From the NCBI GenBank assembly GCA_049487715.1, contig CP150576.1, forward strand, positions 310,001-374,000: a DNA stretch of 64,000 bases, given 5' to 3'. Of this stretch, positions 18,877 to 29,500 are shown one piece after another (the stretch's first letter is position 1; every line of letters starts with the position of its first letter). This stretch comes from Pycnococcus provasolii (lineage: Eukaryota; Chlorophyta; Pseudoscourfieldiophyceae; Pseudoscourfieldiales). The notes below the pieces were generated by a model that was not told the DNA's origin, did not search any database, and was given only the letters and a program-made list of their open reading frames with translations. The translations under genes were made by a program, and so were the position numbers.

Positions 18877-20253
18877 ATGCCGGTGCCGGTGCCTCCGGTG
18901 CCTCCGGTGCCTCCGGGCTTCCATGCTGATGTCTTCGCTCTCAATGTGCTCGGTGGTGACCTCGATGGCGTGCTTGATGGTGCTGTGCTCGGTGGTGACC
19001 TCGATGATGTGTGTAAAGAAGATGTCGATGTCGATGTCGCTGTCGCCTCCGTCTCTTCGTCATCATCGTCTTCATCTTCATATTCGTTCCCTTCATGGGC
19101 ATCCTCCTGTGTCGATGTTTATCTTTATATGCTAGGAATGGTTCTCAAGACATCAGGGCGGGGGTTTGCTGCACTGGCACACGCGTCGCTCCGGGCGACT
19201 TGTCGTGACCTGCGAAGTATCACACCACCTTATTCCCACTTGTTTGGTTCACATGAGCACTCCTTGGAGGGGTTACCTTTAGGGGTAGGGGGCACGCTCC
19301 ATGCCTCGAACCTTATCAGTGAACTTGTGAAAGATGCCGCGCGTGCGGTTCCGTGCGAGAAACATGTTCTAGTGTGGGCGCTCAAGCTCAAGGCGTCAAA
19401 GCTTGGGGATGACTTCAACGCTGACGACGAATTTGCAGAAGACGGAGCTATCGCCGCGGCGGAAGTTGGCAACGTCGAGAGCCTGAGAACCATCAGCGAG
19501 TGTGGCGCGGAATTTGACGACGGCGTCGTCGCCACGGCGGCGGCGAGGGAAGGACACGTGGATGTGCTGCGCTATCTCGTCGAATGTGCGCGACGCGACG
19601 ACGACGGCGTTCTCATCTTCCAAAAAGCGTTCGTCAGTGCCGCGGCGTCAGGGCACGTCAACGTTCTCGCGTACGTCGTTGGTGCAACGCCACACGACGA
19701 TGGAAGCAGAGCGTCTCGGCGTGTTTTCGGCGACCCACTCGCGGCGACGCTGGCTGCACGAGGTGGTCATAAGCACGTTCTCGAGTTTCTACTCGCACAC
19801 GGGATAAAAATTGAGGCAGGCGCCGCCACAGCAGCTGCCGAGCAGGGGAGGCTCGAGATTTTGCAGTGGATCTACGAAAAGTGCGCAATCATGCCACGCG
19901 ACGTCGGACTTAAGGCAGCACACCGTGGTCACATACCAATCTTGGAATTCGCGCTTCGAAGTGGGTTGAAAATGACGAAGTACACGGCACGCTTTGCCGT
20001 GTATTCAGGGCAGCTTAATGTGTTGCGCTGGTTGGTTGAAGTGGCGAAGGTGAGCATCGAAGAAGACGACGAAATTGTCGCGCTTGCAGCAACCTACGGT
20101 CACATTCCTATTCTAGAGTACGCTGTCTTAGACAAACGGTGCACGTGCGACCATGCAGCGTACCGGTACGTACGTGCACGTGCCAAAGATCAGCCAGACG
20201 TTCTGCGATGGATCGACGAACATGCAGACATGTTATGTAACAGCATTCGATGA
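18877..20253 (+). CDS. Ankyrin-repeat protein
   Basis: 458 residues. From about residue 180 there are eight or so ankyrin-like units of the form AAxxGHxxVLxxLxE (AAAREGHVDVLRYLVE, AAEQGRLEILQWIYE, AVYSGQLNVLRWLVE), typical of large protist ankyrin families. The N-terminus is built from short DNA repeats (PVPPVPPVPP, then two VLGGDLDG/VLGGDLDD blocks) and a Ser run. No catalytic domain is visible. Ankyrin arrays mediate protein binding; the partner is unknown. A TGTAA signal begins 5 nt after the stop. Confidence 0.88.
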   Translation: MPVPVPPVPPVPPGFHADVFALNVLGGDLDGVLDGAVLGGDLDDVCKEDVDVDVAVASVSSSSSSSSSYSFPSWASSCVDVYLYMLGMVLKTSGRGFAALAHASLRATCRDLRSITPPYSHLFGSHEHSLEGLPLGVGGTLHASNLISELVKDAARAVPCEKHVLVWALKLKASKLGDDFNADDEFAEDGAIAAAEVGNVESLRTISECGAEFDDGVVATAAAREGHVDVLRYLVECARRDDDGVLIFQKAFVSAAASGHVNVLAYVVGATPHDDGSRASRRVFGDPLAATLAARGGHKHVLEFLLAHGIKIEAGAATAAAEQGRLEILQWIYEKCAIMPRDVGLKAAHRGHIPILEFALRSGLKMTKYTARFAVYSGQLNVLRWLVEVAKVSIEEDDEIVALAATYGHIPILEYAVLDKRCTCDHAAYRYVRARAKDQPDVLRWIDEHADMLCNSIR

Positions 20254-20288
20254 AATGTGTAAATTATTTTCTACAAGAACAAGAAAGG

Positions 20289-22685
20289 TCAGCTCGCGGC
20301 AGCGTGCACGACGAAAGCTGCGCGGCTGTTGGCCAAATCAAGCACCGCGGTCATCCCACGCAGTGCGTCTGCGGACACGGCGCCGCAGCTGTGAGCGCTC
20401 AACTGCAAATTTTTCGGATCACCGCGAACGTGAACGATCGCACGAGGCGATGCTAGGCAACCTCCACGGAATTCCAGGCGCGCAAGACGGCCAGACAGAA
20501 CCTCAGCCTCGGCGATGGACTCCATTCGTGCACTCGTCTCTCCAGGCGCCGTGACAACTCCACCTGGCGTTAGCATCGGGAAGTGCCGTGCGTCGACGAA
20601 ACGTGATCGCATCGCGGCTGCACGCGTGAGCACCACCGCCGTTCCACCAATTCCAAGGTCGATCGCAAACCATCCGCCATCGCTCGTGCTTCCGTAGCCG
20701 CCAAAGTCCCCGAGCGATGGCGCAAAGCCGGGCGGATCGGCAATCGAGCTCGTGATAGGCTGCGCCACCCCAGAGATGATTTCGGCGGACGCCGTGGCGA
20801 ATTCCTCCGCCTCCGCCTCCGGCGTTCCAGGCAGGGGAGTGGGATCCTCCATCGCCACACCAAGTCTCACATGAGGAACGCCACCGAACGATCGAACCTC
20901 CTGCCACGCCACCTGCGTGCGCGCATCAAGCCATGTATTCGTGGCATCTGCGTCGGTTGGGTCGAGCACCGTCACCTTCGGTATCGCCGGTGAGCGGCTT
21001 CCCGGCACGCGGCGCGGCATGTCGAGAATCGCAACGACGCGATTGATGACGTCAGCTCCCACGACGCCGACAACTGCCTTGTCGTCCCCAGAAGAATCGG
21101 GTGGTCGAACGGCGCCATCTAGCTCAAGCTCCACGAGCGTGAGACGGTCGAAGCTGACATATGCTCCATCTTCGCCAAGGGAAAAATTGTGTGCAATGCG
21201 ATATCGGCCCTTGATTGGCGTTCCACCCAGTCCAACGAATCGGCGCTCCCCACCCGCGACGCACGGTAGATTCATTTGACTTGCCGTCGATCGCGTGATC
21301 GCCATCCCAGTGAGACTAGGATCCACAAGCCACCATCCCCCCGGATCCTTGCCGTCAATTTTTGCGCGTACAAAAATGTGGCCACCATTTCCTCGGCAGC
21401 ACTTGACAGCCACACGTGCGCCGCCGTGGAACGAGACGCGTGGTGCCCAAGGTGCTAGCATTCCCACGCTTGTCTCCAGCACGTCCGGCGGATTGTCGTC
21501 GCTGCTGTCGTGCGACTGTCGCGTCTCGTACACAATGCGTTCTTTGGAAGCGGAGGTTAGTATCGCCTTTGCAGGCGGAGCAAATGGCGAGTCGTCGTCG
21601 TCGGCAAATCTCCAGGAGTCTATTCCACCCGCCGCTACCACACGAGCATACCTAAGCGCTCCACTGCTCACGTCAAGCCAGAGAACCGCGAGTGCACGCC
21701 GCTTGGTGAATGGGTGCTCTTCGTTGTCGTCGTTAGGTGAGTGCATGCGCATGGAGAAGACCCCATAATGCTTTGACACGCGAAGCAGCCGCAGCACGAC
21801 ATGTTCTCCTACGAATGTTGCCATACATGGCGATGCCTCCGCCTTGGCGAGTGCACCCGACCCCACGTTCGGCGGCACGCCTCGTGCTCCTCTGGCAACG
21901 GCGTCTTCGTCGGAGACGGCAGTCAGGCTTTCTCTCCACTGCGCGGTTCGCAGCCAGGTGGCGAGCACCGTGCGTTCCATCTCGTCGCCTACGGAGCGTT
22001 TGGTGACTCCGCACGTGTCTGTTTCCAGGAGCACTCGATTGGTCGCGTCATATCGCGTGCACGTGTTCAGGTCGACGTCGACGAAAGTTGCTTCTGCTTC
22101 TGCTTCTTCGTCTGAGTTTTTGTTTTTATGCTTCTTGTTTTTTTTGACGTTCTTTTTCCTTGTATTTTTCTTCTGGCGCTGCGTGTCTTTCGTTCCGTCG
22201 GTTTGTCTCGTCGCCCGCGACGCGTCGTCGAACGACCCTCTGCTCGAGTCTTCGCAAGGTGCCCAAGAGAGGCGCCAGATATTCGCCATTGCACCAAACA
22301 CGACTCCGTCGCCGAACCGCAATCGTGTGTGTTGTTGATTTGATTGAGCTAGCGATGTAGATGAAGAAGAAGAAGATGCGTCATCCCCCCCCAAGGCGGC
22401 ACCACGATCCATATGAGGCGAAGTAGTCGGCTTTGCGGTTAACAGGAGACTCCACTCGGTGTGAATCGGATCTCCTAAAGGCCCTCCCCAGGCACAAGAA
22501 ACATGTTGGTTTCCATGAGCACTCGCCGTAATCCTCCATAAAGGTACCCTGAAATGACCCTGAATCCTCCTAAAGGTTCCTCTATAAGGAATTCCAGTGG
22601 TATTATGACGACGACGAGAAGGCGAAGACAACAAAAAGGACGCATCATGACGACGACGACAAGCAAGCAAAGAATCAGGCGCCAT
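20289..22685 (-). CDS. Double retropepsin-like protein with degenerate catalytic motifs
   Basis: 798 residues. Two related segments in the C-terminal half resemble aspartic protease lobes. In the first, WWLVDPSLTGMAI sits where D-[TS]-G is expected, and GVVGADVINRVVAILDMPRR resembles the second-loop motif. In the second, FAIDLGIGGTAVVLT is followed by GAVSADALRGMTAVLDLANS. Neither lobe keeps D-T/S-G (DPS and DLG instead), so catalysis is doubtful. The first ~200 residues are Arg/Lys- and Ser-rich, and the true start may be downstream of 22685. Function is unknown; a binding or scaffold role is possible. Confidence 0.6.
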   Translation of the reverse strand: MAPDSLLACRRRHDASFLLSSPSRRRHNTTGIPYRGTFRRIQGHFRVPLWRITASAHGNQHVSCAWGGPLGDPIHTEWSLLLTAKPTTSPHMDRGAALGGDDASSSSSSTSLAQSNQQHTRLRFGDGVVFGAMANIWRLSWAPCEDSSRGSFDDASRATRQTDGTKDTQRQKKNTRKKNVKKNKKHKNKNSDEEAEAEATFVDVDLNTCTRYDATNRVLLETDTCGVTKRSVGDEMERTVLATWLRTAQWRESLTAVSDEDAVARGARGVPPNVGSGALAKAEASPCMATFVGEHVVLRLLRVSKHYGVFSMRMHSPNDDNEEHPFTKRRALAVLWLDVSSGALRYARVVAAGGIDSWRFADDDDSPFAPPAKAILTSASKERIVYETRQSHDSSDDNPPDVLETSVGMLAPWAPRVSFHGGARVAVKCCRGNGGHIFVRAKIDGKDPGGWWLVDPSLTGMAITRSTASQMNLPCVAGGERRFVGLGGTPIKGRYRIAHNFSLGEDGAYVSFDRLTLVELELDGAVRPPDSSGDDKAVVGVVGADVINRVVAILDMPRRVPGSRSPAIPKVTVLDPTDADATNTWLDARTQVAWQEVRSFGGVPHVRLGVAMEDPTPLPGTPEAEAEEFATASAEIISGVAQPITSSIADPPGFAPSLGDFGGYGSTSDGGWFAIDLGIGGTAVVLTRAAAMRSRFVDARHFPMLTPGGVVTAPGETSARMESIAEAEVLSGRLARLEFRGGCLASPRAIVHVRGDPKNLQLSAHSCGAVSADALRGMTAVLDLANSRAAFVVHAAAS

Positions 22686-23102
22686 ACTTCCTTCTTAAAG
22701 AACAACTACAATGATTTGAATGGAAATGAGTGCCAGCGTGGAATCCCCTCAGGTACAGTGGACAAGGGGGGATCCCCAACAATACAGTGGACAACGGGGG
22801 ATCCCCACCATACAACGGACAACGGGGGATCCCCAACATACACTGGACAACGGGGGATCCCCAACCATACAGTGGACAACGGGGAATCCCCAACCATACA
22901 GTGGACAACGGGGAATCCCCAACCATACAGTGGACAACGGGGGATCCCCAAGCATAAAGTTACTACTTGACTACAGTGGACAAAGGTGTATCCCCACGCT
23001 ATGGGTCCATGAGCAGGACCAGGCACGGGTGAGTTGGAAAAGAGGGCCCCGGCGGCGGCGTTTTGGCCAAGATTCCGACCAGTCAAAACAGTAGTGTGTG
23101 TC
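22686..23102. other. Divergent promoter interval filled by a minisatellite
   Basis: 417 bp between the protease-like gene (-) and PUS1 (+); more than half is the 29-bp repeat listed next. Confidence 0.7.
22755..23000. repeat. 29-bp minisatellite with a GGGGATCCCC palindrome per unit
   Basis: About seven good and one degenerate copy of a 28-29-bp unit built on TACAGTGGACAACGGGGGAT followed by CCCCAACCA. Each unit contains a perfect or near-perfect GGGGATCCCC palindrome. Variants (GGGAATCCCC) occur in two adjacent units, suggesting local duplication. Confidence 0.92.
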
Positions 23103-24905
23103 ATGCCAGATACAACAAATCAAACCATGTTCAATGTTGAGGCTCCTGCAGCTGTAGAACAGTCATCTGTGTTGGTGGGATCTCAGAACGATCTCGTCGG
23201 AGCAGCTGATGCCACTCTGCAGGCGAATCCTAATGGGGAAGGCGCAGATGCCCCGGAAAATTCCGCTCTGCAATGTCATGCAGAGGACAGTGCTGCCGAC
23301 AATGCTGCCGATAAAGGTGATCACAAAGGTGGTGGTGCTGGTGGTGGTGATGATAAGAATAATGTTGTTGACAATAACGACGATGAAGAGGGCAAGATGC
23401 GCAAGCGCAAGGTGGTCCTCTGGCTCGCGTACAAGGGACTCGGGTACTACGGAATGCAGCGCAACCCGGGCGTTGTCACCATCGAGGACGAAATCGCAAA
23501 CGCGCTCGTTAAGAGCGGCGCGATGAAGGAAGAAAACGCTAAGGAGCTGCAGAAAGTCGACTGGGTGAGAGCCGCACGAACGGACAAGGGCGTGAGCGCC
23601 ATCGGACAGCTCGTGAGCCTGCGCATCCTGTCCACCGACAACGACGGAACGGCGATGGTTCCCATCATAAACTCCAACCTGCCCAAGCAAATTCGCGTGC
23701 TAGGCTCGCAGCGCGTCACGAACACTTTCCACGCCAAGAACATGTGCGACCGAAGGAGGTACGAGTACGTCCTGCCGACGTTTGCGTTCAACGCAAACTA
23801 CGGAGTCAGCGAGGTTGACCGCTGTGGGAGACTGGGGATCACACCCGTGTCGAAGGAGGAGAAGGCGAGCATCATCGCGGCAATCAAGGCGAAGGCGCAG
23901 ACGGACGAGGGTGACCCCGCCCAGGATGGTGATGCTGCCGCTGCTAAGGAGCATGCAGCAGCAATAAAGGAGTCTACGGAGGCAACTGCCGAGGCAGCCG
24001 CGAAGGGTGATGATGGGGAGCAGCACGACGCTGAGGCGCTTCCCACGGTGCCACAGCTGCCTGGCGCGGAGGATTGGACATTCACGAAAGAAACACAGAA
24101 ACGCGTGGATGAGGTTCTTGCATGCTACGTTGGCACACATAATTTCCACAACTTCACAAGCAGAATGGATCCGAACATGGCGCAGGCGAAGCGCTACATC
24201 ATCAGCTTCAAGTGCGGCGACCCATTTACCATCGACGGCAGAGAGTACGTCAGCCTGACGGTGATTGGGCAAAGCTTCATCCTCCACCAGATCCGCAAGA
24301 TGGTAGGCATGGCGCTCGCCGTCGTTCGCGGTATTTTGACGACGGACATGCTGATGAAGAGCATGCAGCCTAGCACGACCGTGGCAACGCCGCTCGCGCC
24401 TGAAGTCGGCCTATACCTTCGCGAGTGCATCTTCCACGGCTACAATCGCCGATGGGGTAGCACGCACACGGCTGTGTCTATGGACCCGTTCGACGACACA
24501 GCTTGCGCCTTCGCTCGCGAGTGGCTGTACACGCACGTGGACGCAATGGAGATGAAGGACCACGTCATGGAGGCATTCTGCCGCAGTTTGAATGCACGAA
24601 ATTTCGACTTCTCACCACTGACTGGTGGCGAATCGAAGTGGGTGAGATCGGTCAACAGCGTCGCACCACCGACTGCGATCGTACGTGGCCAACGCGGCAA
24701 CCGTGAACTCGGCACAAACCCTGCGCCAGCGCGTGGTCAGAAACGTCCCGCGAAGGATGACGGCACCCGTTCGTCGAAGCGAGCGTCGTACGGTGGCGGT
24801 GGTGGTGGTGGAGGAGGTGGTGGCGGTGGCGGTCGTGGCCGAAATGAGAAGCCTCGACACAATCCTGAGCCGTTTGATCCGGACCTGTACTCTGATGGCG
24901 AGTAA
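23103..24905 (+). CDS. PUS1: tRNA pseudouridine synthase, PUS1/TruA family
   Basis: The Met at 23103 gives 600 residues. The TruA-family core is clear: LAYKGLGYYGMQRNPG, catalytic motif RAARTDKGVSA with Asp161 as nucleophile, RRYEYVLPTFAFN, and FTSRMDPN...RYIISF, then GQSFILHQIRKMVGMALAVVRG. It should isomerise uridines in tRNA, and in eukaryotes some snRNA/mRNA sites. An Ala/Glu/Lys-rich insert (about 265-310) separates the core halves. A Gly-rich/RGG C-terminus near 565-585 may bind RNA. The length and insert match the eukaryotic PUS1 branch. Confidence 0.95.
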   Translation: MPDTTNQTMFNVEAPAAVEQSSVLVGSQNDLVGAADATLQANPNGEGADAPENSALQCHAEDSAADNAADKGDHKGGGAGGGDDKNNVVDNNDDEEGKMRKRKVVLWLAYKGLGYYGMQRNPGVVTIEDEIANALVKSGAMKEENAKELQKVDWVRAARTDKGVSAIGQLVSLRILSTDNDGTAMVPIINSNLPKQIRVLGSQRVTNTFHAKNMCDRRRYEYVLPTFAFNANYGVSEVDRCGRLGITPVSKEEKASIIAAIKAKAQTDEGDPAQDGDAAAAKEHAAAIKESTEATAEAAAKGDDGEQHDAEALPTVPQLPGAEDWTFTKETQKRVDEVLACYVGTHNFHNFTSRMDPNMAQAKRYIISFKCGDPFTIDGREYVSLTVIGQSFILHQIRKMVGMALAVVRGILTTDMLMKSMQPSTTVATPLAPEVGLYLRECIFHGYNRRWGSTHTAVSMDPFDDTACAFAREWLYTHVDAMEMKDHVMEAFCRSLNARNFDFSPLTGGESKWVRSVNSVAPPTAIVRGQRGNRELGTNPAPARGQKRPAKDDGTRSSKRASYGGGGGGGGGGGGGGRGRNEKPRHNPEPFDPDLYSDGE

Positions 24906-25088
24906 AGTGCACGTATCATAGGGTAGCACCACCTTGTGTATTTCTTTTTTCCTTTCTTCTTCCTTGGTGACAAAAAACCAACCCGCCAAACGTTTCTTTC
25001 GCGTTGTGGTTTTGTTGTTTGCATCAAAAACATTTATTGTTACTTGTTGTGTTATTCTTATTTCACTTTTCACGAGCGTCGTTCCGTG

Positions 25089-25748
25089 TTACGAGTACCT
25101 CGGAACGTGCTTGGTCGACCCGACCATCTGCGATCGATGGTTTTCGTAGAACAGCCCTTTATCAAGGCTTCGAGGTGGAGGAGCGGCAGCGTCGTTTCCC
25201 TTGGGCACGTGTCCCGCGTATCCAGGTATGTACCCCGCTTTTACGGCGTGGTTTTCACTTGGTTCGCTGGTGAAGAACTCGCGTGCTCCACGCATGCCTG
25301 CGCCAAACAGCCTCCCTTGATCTGCTCGCATTTGCCTTTGTTGCAGTGCCACGGGTGGCTGCACCATTTTCCTCGTCGGCCGACGCTTGACGGCGTACCC
25401 GACGCCGTCGTCGAACACGCGCACGGGTTCCGTTCCCGCCGCGGCCATCGCCTCGGTGACCCACTGGCTAGACGCGGGCGTGTCGGACCTTTCTGCGTTT
25501 CTGTAGAGGACGTCGCCTTCGTCCATGTGCATGGTTCGTGGCCTCGCGAGGTTGTGCGCGAGCCCTTGAACGAGTCTTGCGTCGTCGACAGCGCCAATGG
25601 CGTTTGCGGATCCGACGTCGTTTTCGGACACCACGAGTCCCGAGGTGAGGGACGACGCCTGCGCGCGGCTCGTGTGGGCGTTGAAGTGTCGTCGCTGCGC
25701 GCGGCCGGCGTGTATAGAACCGCTGTCGTCGTCAAGGGGAGTCGCCAT
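25089..25748 (-). CDS. Small GYAGHVP-motif protein, candidate ciliary microtubule inner protein
   Basis: 219 residues, no signal peptide or TM. The C-terminal part has AGYIPGYAGHVPKG, close to the [IM]PGY[TA]G[FH].P motif of FAM166/CIMIP2-type proteins that line axonemal doublets. The rest is hydrophilic with short conserved-looking patches (FTSEPSENHAV, DDGVGYAV). An axonemal role is inferred from the motif, and the presence of IQUB in the window makes a flagellum plausible. The gene converges on PUS1 (183 bp). Confidence 0.55.
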   Translation of the reverse strand: MATPLDDDSGSIHAGRAQRRHFNAHTSRAQASSLTSGLVVSENDVGSANAIGAVDDARLVQGLAHNLARPRTMHMDEGDVLYRNAERSDTPASSQWVTEAMAAAGTEPVRVFDDGVGYAVKRRPTRKMVQPPVALQQRQMRADQGRLFGAGMRGAREFFTSEPSENHAVKAGYIPGYAGHVPKGNDAAAPPPRSLDKGLFYENHRSQMVGSTKHVPRYS

Positions 25749-26575
25749 GAGAGCTATGGAATGACTGAAGGGAAAACCAAATAGCCGCGGAGGGGAGGGG
25801 AGGGGAGGGCGAGGGGTTCAAATACCTGGTTCAAATTCAGCCTCTAAAGAGAGAAAAAGAGGCGCGTGGGCGTGGCCGGCCGCGTGTTGCCTGCCGTGTT
25901 GTTCCAAGGGCCTTGCATCAACAAAGTAAGTTACCGGGTAATGCAAGGCCGGCTGGTAAACAACAACTCCTTCCTACTCCTAAAAAACTCCCTAAAAACT
26001 ACCCGGTAACCCTAAGAGAAACCCTAACCCTAAAGAAACCCTAACGCGTGAATTCGAGCGACTGCTGGGACCTAACCCTAACCCTAACCCTAACTGCGAA
26101 CACTACGGAATAGGGTAGTACTACCAAGGAGGTGTTCCAAGGTGAGTATCGTAAAGGGAGAGGATAGGGAGACTCCCCACCCCCCAGGGGATTTCTTCCC
26201 ACCCCGTTCTTCTCGGAAACCGGTATCCCCAACAGGATGGGCATGCTCTTTTTATCCACAATCGGGATTTCTTGAAGCTCTCTCGGGGCCCCGGAGGAAG
26301 GCGGGCCGCCGCAGACCCCAGGGGGGCTGTCTTTCTTGGTCGCTCTCGCCGCCCCACGTTCACGACGCCTTCCTTCCAACGCGCTCGTCTCGTCACCCCC
26401 TATTCATTGTCAAGTCAGTCGGCCCTGTCATCCTCGTGTCCTGTCATTAACAGGCACATTGGCAGAAGTTACCCAGTACTGGTTTTATTTACCTGTGCAC
26501 ACTATACAAAGCTCTATCTTCTTGGTTTGGTCTATCTTCCTCCCAGGCTCTCGTTCTCGAATTCGTTCAAGAGAT
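25749..26575. other. Divergent interval with interstitial telomere-like repeats
   Basis: No gene seen. A G-rich (GGGGA)n run lies at about 25790-25815, TACCCGGTAA motifs at about 25930 and 26000, and CCCTAA repeats at 26008-26094. The ORF entering Tic110 is open from 26336, but this part lacks transit-peptide composition. Confidence 0.6.
26008..26094. repeat. Interstitial telomere-like repeats (CCCTAA)n
   Basis: A degenerate block (26008-26046, mixing CCCTAA and CCCTAAAG) is followed by about four perfect tandem CCCTAA units at 26071-26094. Confidence 0.9.
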
Positions 26576-29500
26576 ATGTCAGCACAAGCAGGCATGATGA
26601 TGGTGACATCCTCCTCGGGAGCACAAGCTGGAGCTCCACAAGCTGCGTCCTCAGCATCGGCTCTGTCGAGAAGAGCACACTCTCGAGTTAACCGCAAGCA
26701 CGCGCGTGCGTCTCGGTCCAGGGCACCTCCGGGTGTGAATGGAAGTTCCTCCTCCTCAGGAGGTAGTGTGCAGTGCAACGCAACACCAAACTCGCAAATC
26801 TTTGGACCGGAACTGGAGTCGTCGCAAATCGCAAACACCGCGCAGTCGCTCGGACCCGCGAGGTACGCAGCTATGGCGGCGGCCGTCGCCGCGGGCGCAT
26901 TCGCGGGCTCGGCGGCAACCGCAGCGGCGTGGACGGTGATGGGAGACCGCGACGACCCCGACTCGATGAGGGCGCCGGACGCCGTGCGCGGTGTCGCCGC
27001 CGCCGTCGGTGCAGGCGCCGCGTCGTACGGCGCGTACTACGCGGAGATGGAGAGGCGCAAGCTCGCGCCCATCGCGCTGCACAGGTACCTGCAGGGACTC
27101 GCAGATGCCGCGGGTGAAGGCGGGTTCGACCCAGCCATGATTGACACCGACGCTGTCGCGGCGGTTGCCAAGGACTTCGCCACGGGCAACGTCGCGGAGG
27201 ACTTCCCCGACGACGTGCAGAGACTCTACTACGGATACCTCAACCACATCGTTCCCATGTCTCGCGGCGGGGAACCGCTCGACGGCGGCGAGGCGACCAA
27301 GCTCCGCGAGTTCCTCGACCGCATCGGGCTCGCCGACGAGGAGGCGGCCCGTGTGCACATTGCGTACGGGAAGACGGCGTACCGCCAGCGCATGGAGATT
27401 GGAGGTGGTGCCAGGCAGACAGCCGAGCAGGCGGAGGAGAGGGACTCCGCGCTGCGCACGTTCCAGAAGATTGTGTACCTCTCAGACAGCATCTTCGGCG
27501 CCGCCAAGGCTGCGTACCTCGTGCCGTGGAAGCGCGAGCTCGGGCTCACGTCGAGCCAGGTGGAGGTGGCGAAGCGAGACACCGCCGTCAGCTCCCTGCG
27601 CACGCTGCTCGACGCCGCGCTCGCTCCCGTGCCCCTGCCCGCCGACGCACCGGAGACGACACCGGAGGGCAAGGAGTGGGATCTCGGCATGGAGGTGCCA
27701 GGAACAGCCGCGGCATGGTCCGCCGTGCGGCAGCAGCAGGTCGCGTCGCGCGTTCCGGAGGACGTCGCGCGGGATCTGTTCGCGGAGTACATGAACAAGG
27801 GCCTCGTCGCGCGCGCGAAGCTCGCCGAAAATCTCATGAAGGACAGGCGGCTGAAGCGGTCGGCCAACGACACGGCCACGTCGGCGCACTGCGGCGCAAC
27901 GGCGATCAAGGACATGCTCACCTACTGCAAGGGACTTGAGAGCTGGGCGAGCAGCACTGAGGAGGGTGCAGTGCCCGAGGGAATGTCTGTTCCCACGCTT
28001 AAGAGCCACCCGTCGTTCAGCAGCGAGACGAAGACGAAGCCGCTCGAGGAGCTGTACCAGTTCATGCTCGCCGAGAGCCTGCTGATGGAGAAGAAGTTCA
28101 CCGACTCGATGGAGAGTGACCTCGCAGACCTCGCGTCGCTCTTCGGGCTCGACGAAGAGACGATCGCCTCCATCACCGAGAAGCAGCTCACCGTCAGCTA
28201 CAAGGATGTGCTGCGTGGCCAGGTGGCTGACGGCACGCTCGACGCCGCGGACAGCAAGGCGCAGGTTCTCGCCGCGATCTGCTCGGAGCTGCGCTTCGAC
28301 CCGAACAAGGCTGCGGAAGTGCACAAGGAGATCTACCGCACGCGCCTGTCGAGCGACCTGAGCGAGAAGAAGTTCCTCTCCGACGCCGACAAGGAGGACC
28401 TCAAGCGGCTGCGCATCCTGCTCTGCGTGCCTCAGAACGTCGTCGACGAGGCGAACATGGACTTCTGCGGACGCATCTTCCGCGATTCTTGCCAGATCGC
28501 GCTGCGCGCTAAGGTGGAGAGCGGAATGGTGGAGGAGAAGGCGAATGTCGAAAAAGTGCAGAGCCAGCTCAACCTGAGCGACAAGATGGCGTACGACATC
28601 TTCACCGGCGCCGCAAAGCAGCAGCTGATGGCTTTCGTCAAGGACATTCGCTCGAAGCGAAACATGGCGGAGTTTGTGCAGGCGCTCAAGAAGCTCATCC
28701 TGTACAGCCAGAACGTCGTCGAACCTCTCGCGCAGATGATTCGCGGGGACACGTCTGAGGAGGACGAGAAGGCTGCGGATGCGGAGGCTGAGAAGGCTGC
28801 GGAGGCGGCTGCGGCTCAGCTCAAGATTTCGACAGGCGCTGAGGCCAAGGAGGGCGAGGAGAAGAAGGAGGGCGAGGAGGGCGAGGAGAAGGAGGAGGAC
28901 GACGAGGAGGCGAAGAAGAAGGAGGAGCAAGCGAACGAACTGAAGGAGGTTCTCGCGGAGGCTATGAAGGCTGACGCGAAGGAGGCGGCGCTCGCGGAGA
29001 AGAAGAAGCAGCCGCTTGTCAACGTGAGCGATCAGCTCGACTTCCAGGAGAAGGTTCAGCTCTTCTCCACCTACATGCAGTACTGCACCGAAGGCGAGCA
29101 GATGGATCTCGCTTTTGGCACGAAGATTCGCCTGGCGTCAGACCCGGCTGAGTTTGAGAGGCTCGAGAAGCTCGGATACCTGCTCGGCATCGGCAAGAAT
29201 GAGCAAGGCATGCTTGGTGGTGCTATGTCCACGGAGCGCTTTAAGTCGGCCATCAAGAAGGAGATGGGTATCTCAGGCCGCCTGCCCGACGAGAAGAAGA
29301 GCACGCTGTACGAGTACGCCGAGCAGTGGTCCATCTCGAAGGAGGATGCCGACAAAATGATCGAGGAGGCGTTGAGCGCAAAGGTGGCAGACGAGCTCAA
29401 GACACAGATGAGCTCTGGCGACCTGACTCTCGACCAGGTGCGAGCGATGAAGAAGGAGAAGGACCTGGACGTCAACACGGTGCTGGACATTGGCACGCGC

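Noticed and set aside
18877-20253. Ankyrin protein as evidence of giant-virus insertion
   Set aside because: Protist genomes carry such ankyrin families widely; neighbours are ordinary host genes and base composition does not change.
22755-23000. CRISPR-like array (29-bp units)
   Set aside because: Units are contiguous with no unique spacers, and the context is eukaryotic.
26008-26094. CCCTAA repeats as a chromosome end
   Set aside because: Short, degenerate at one side and flanked by genes on both sides.
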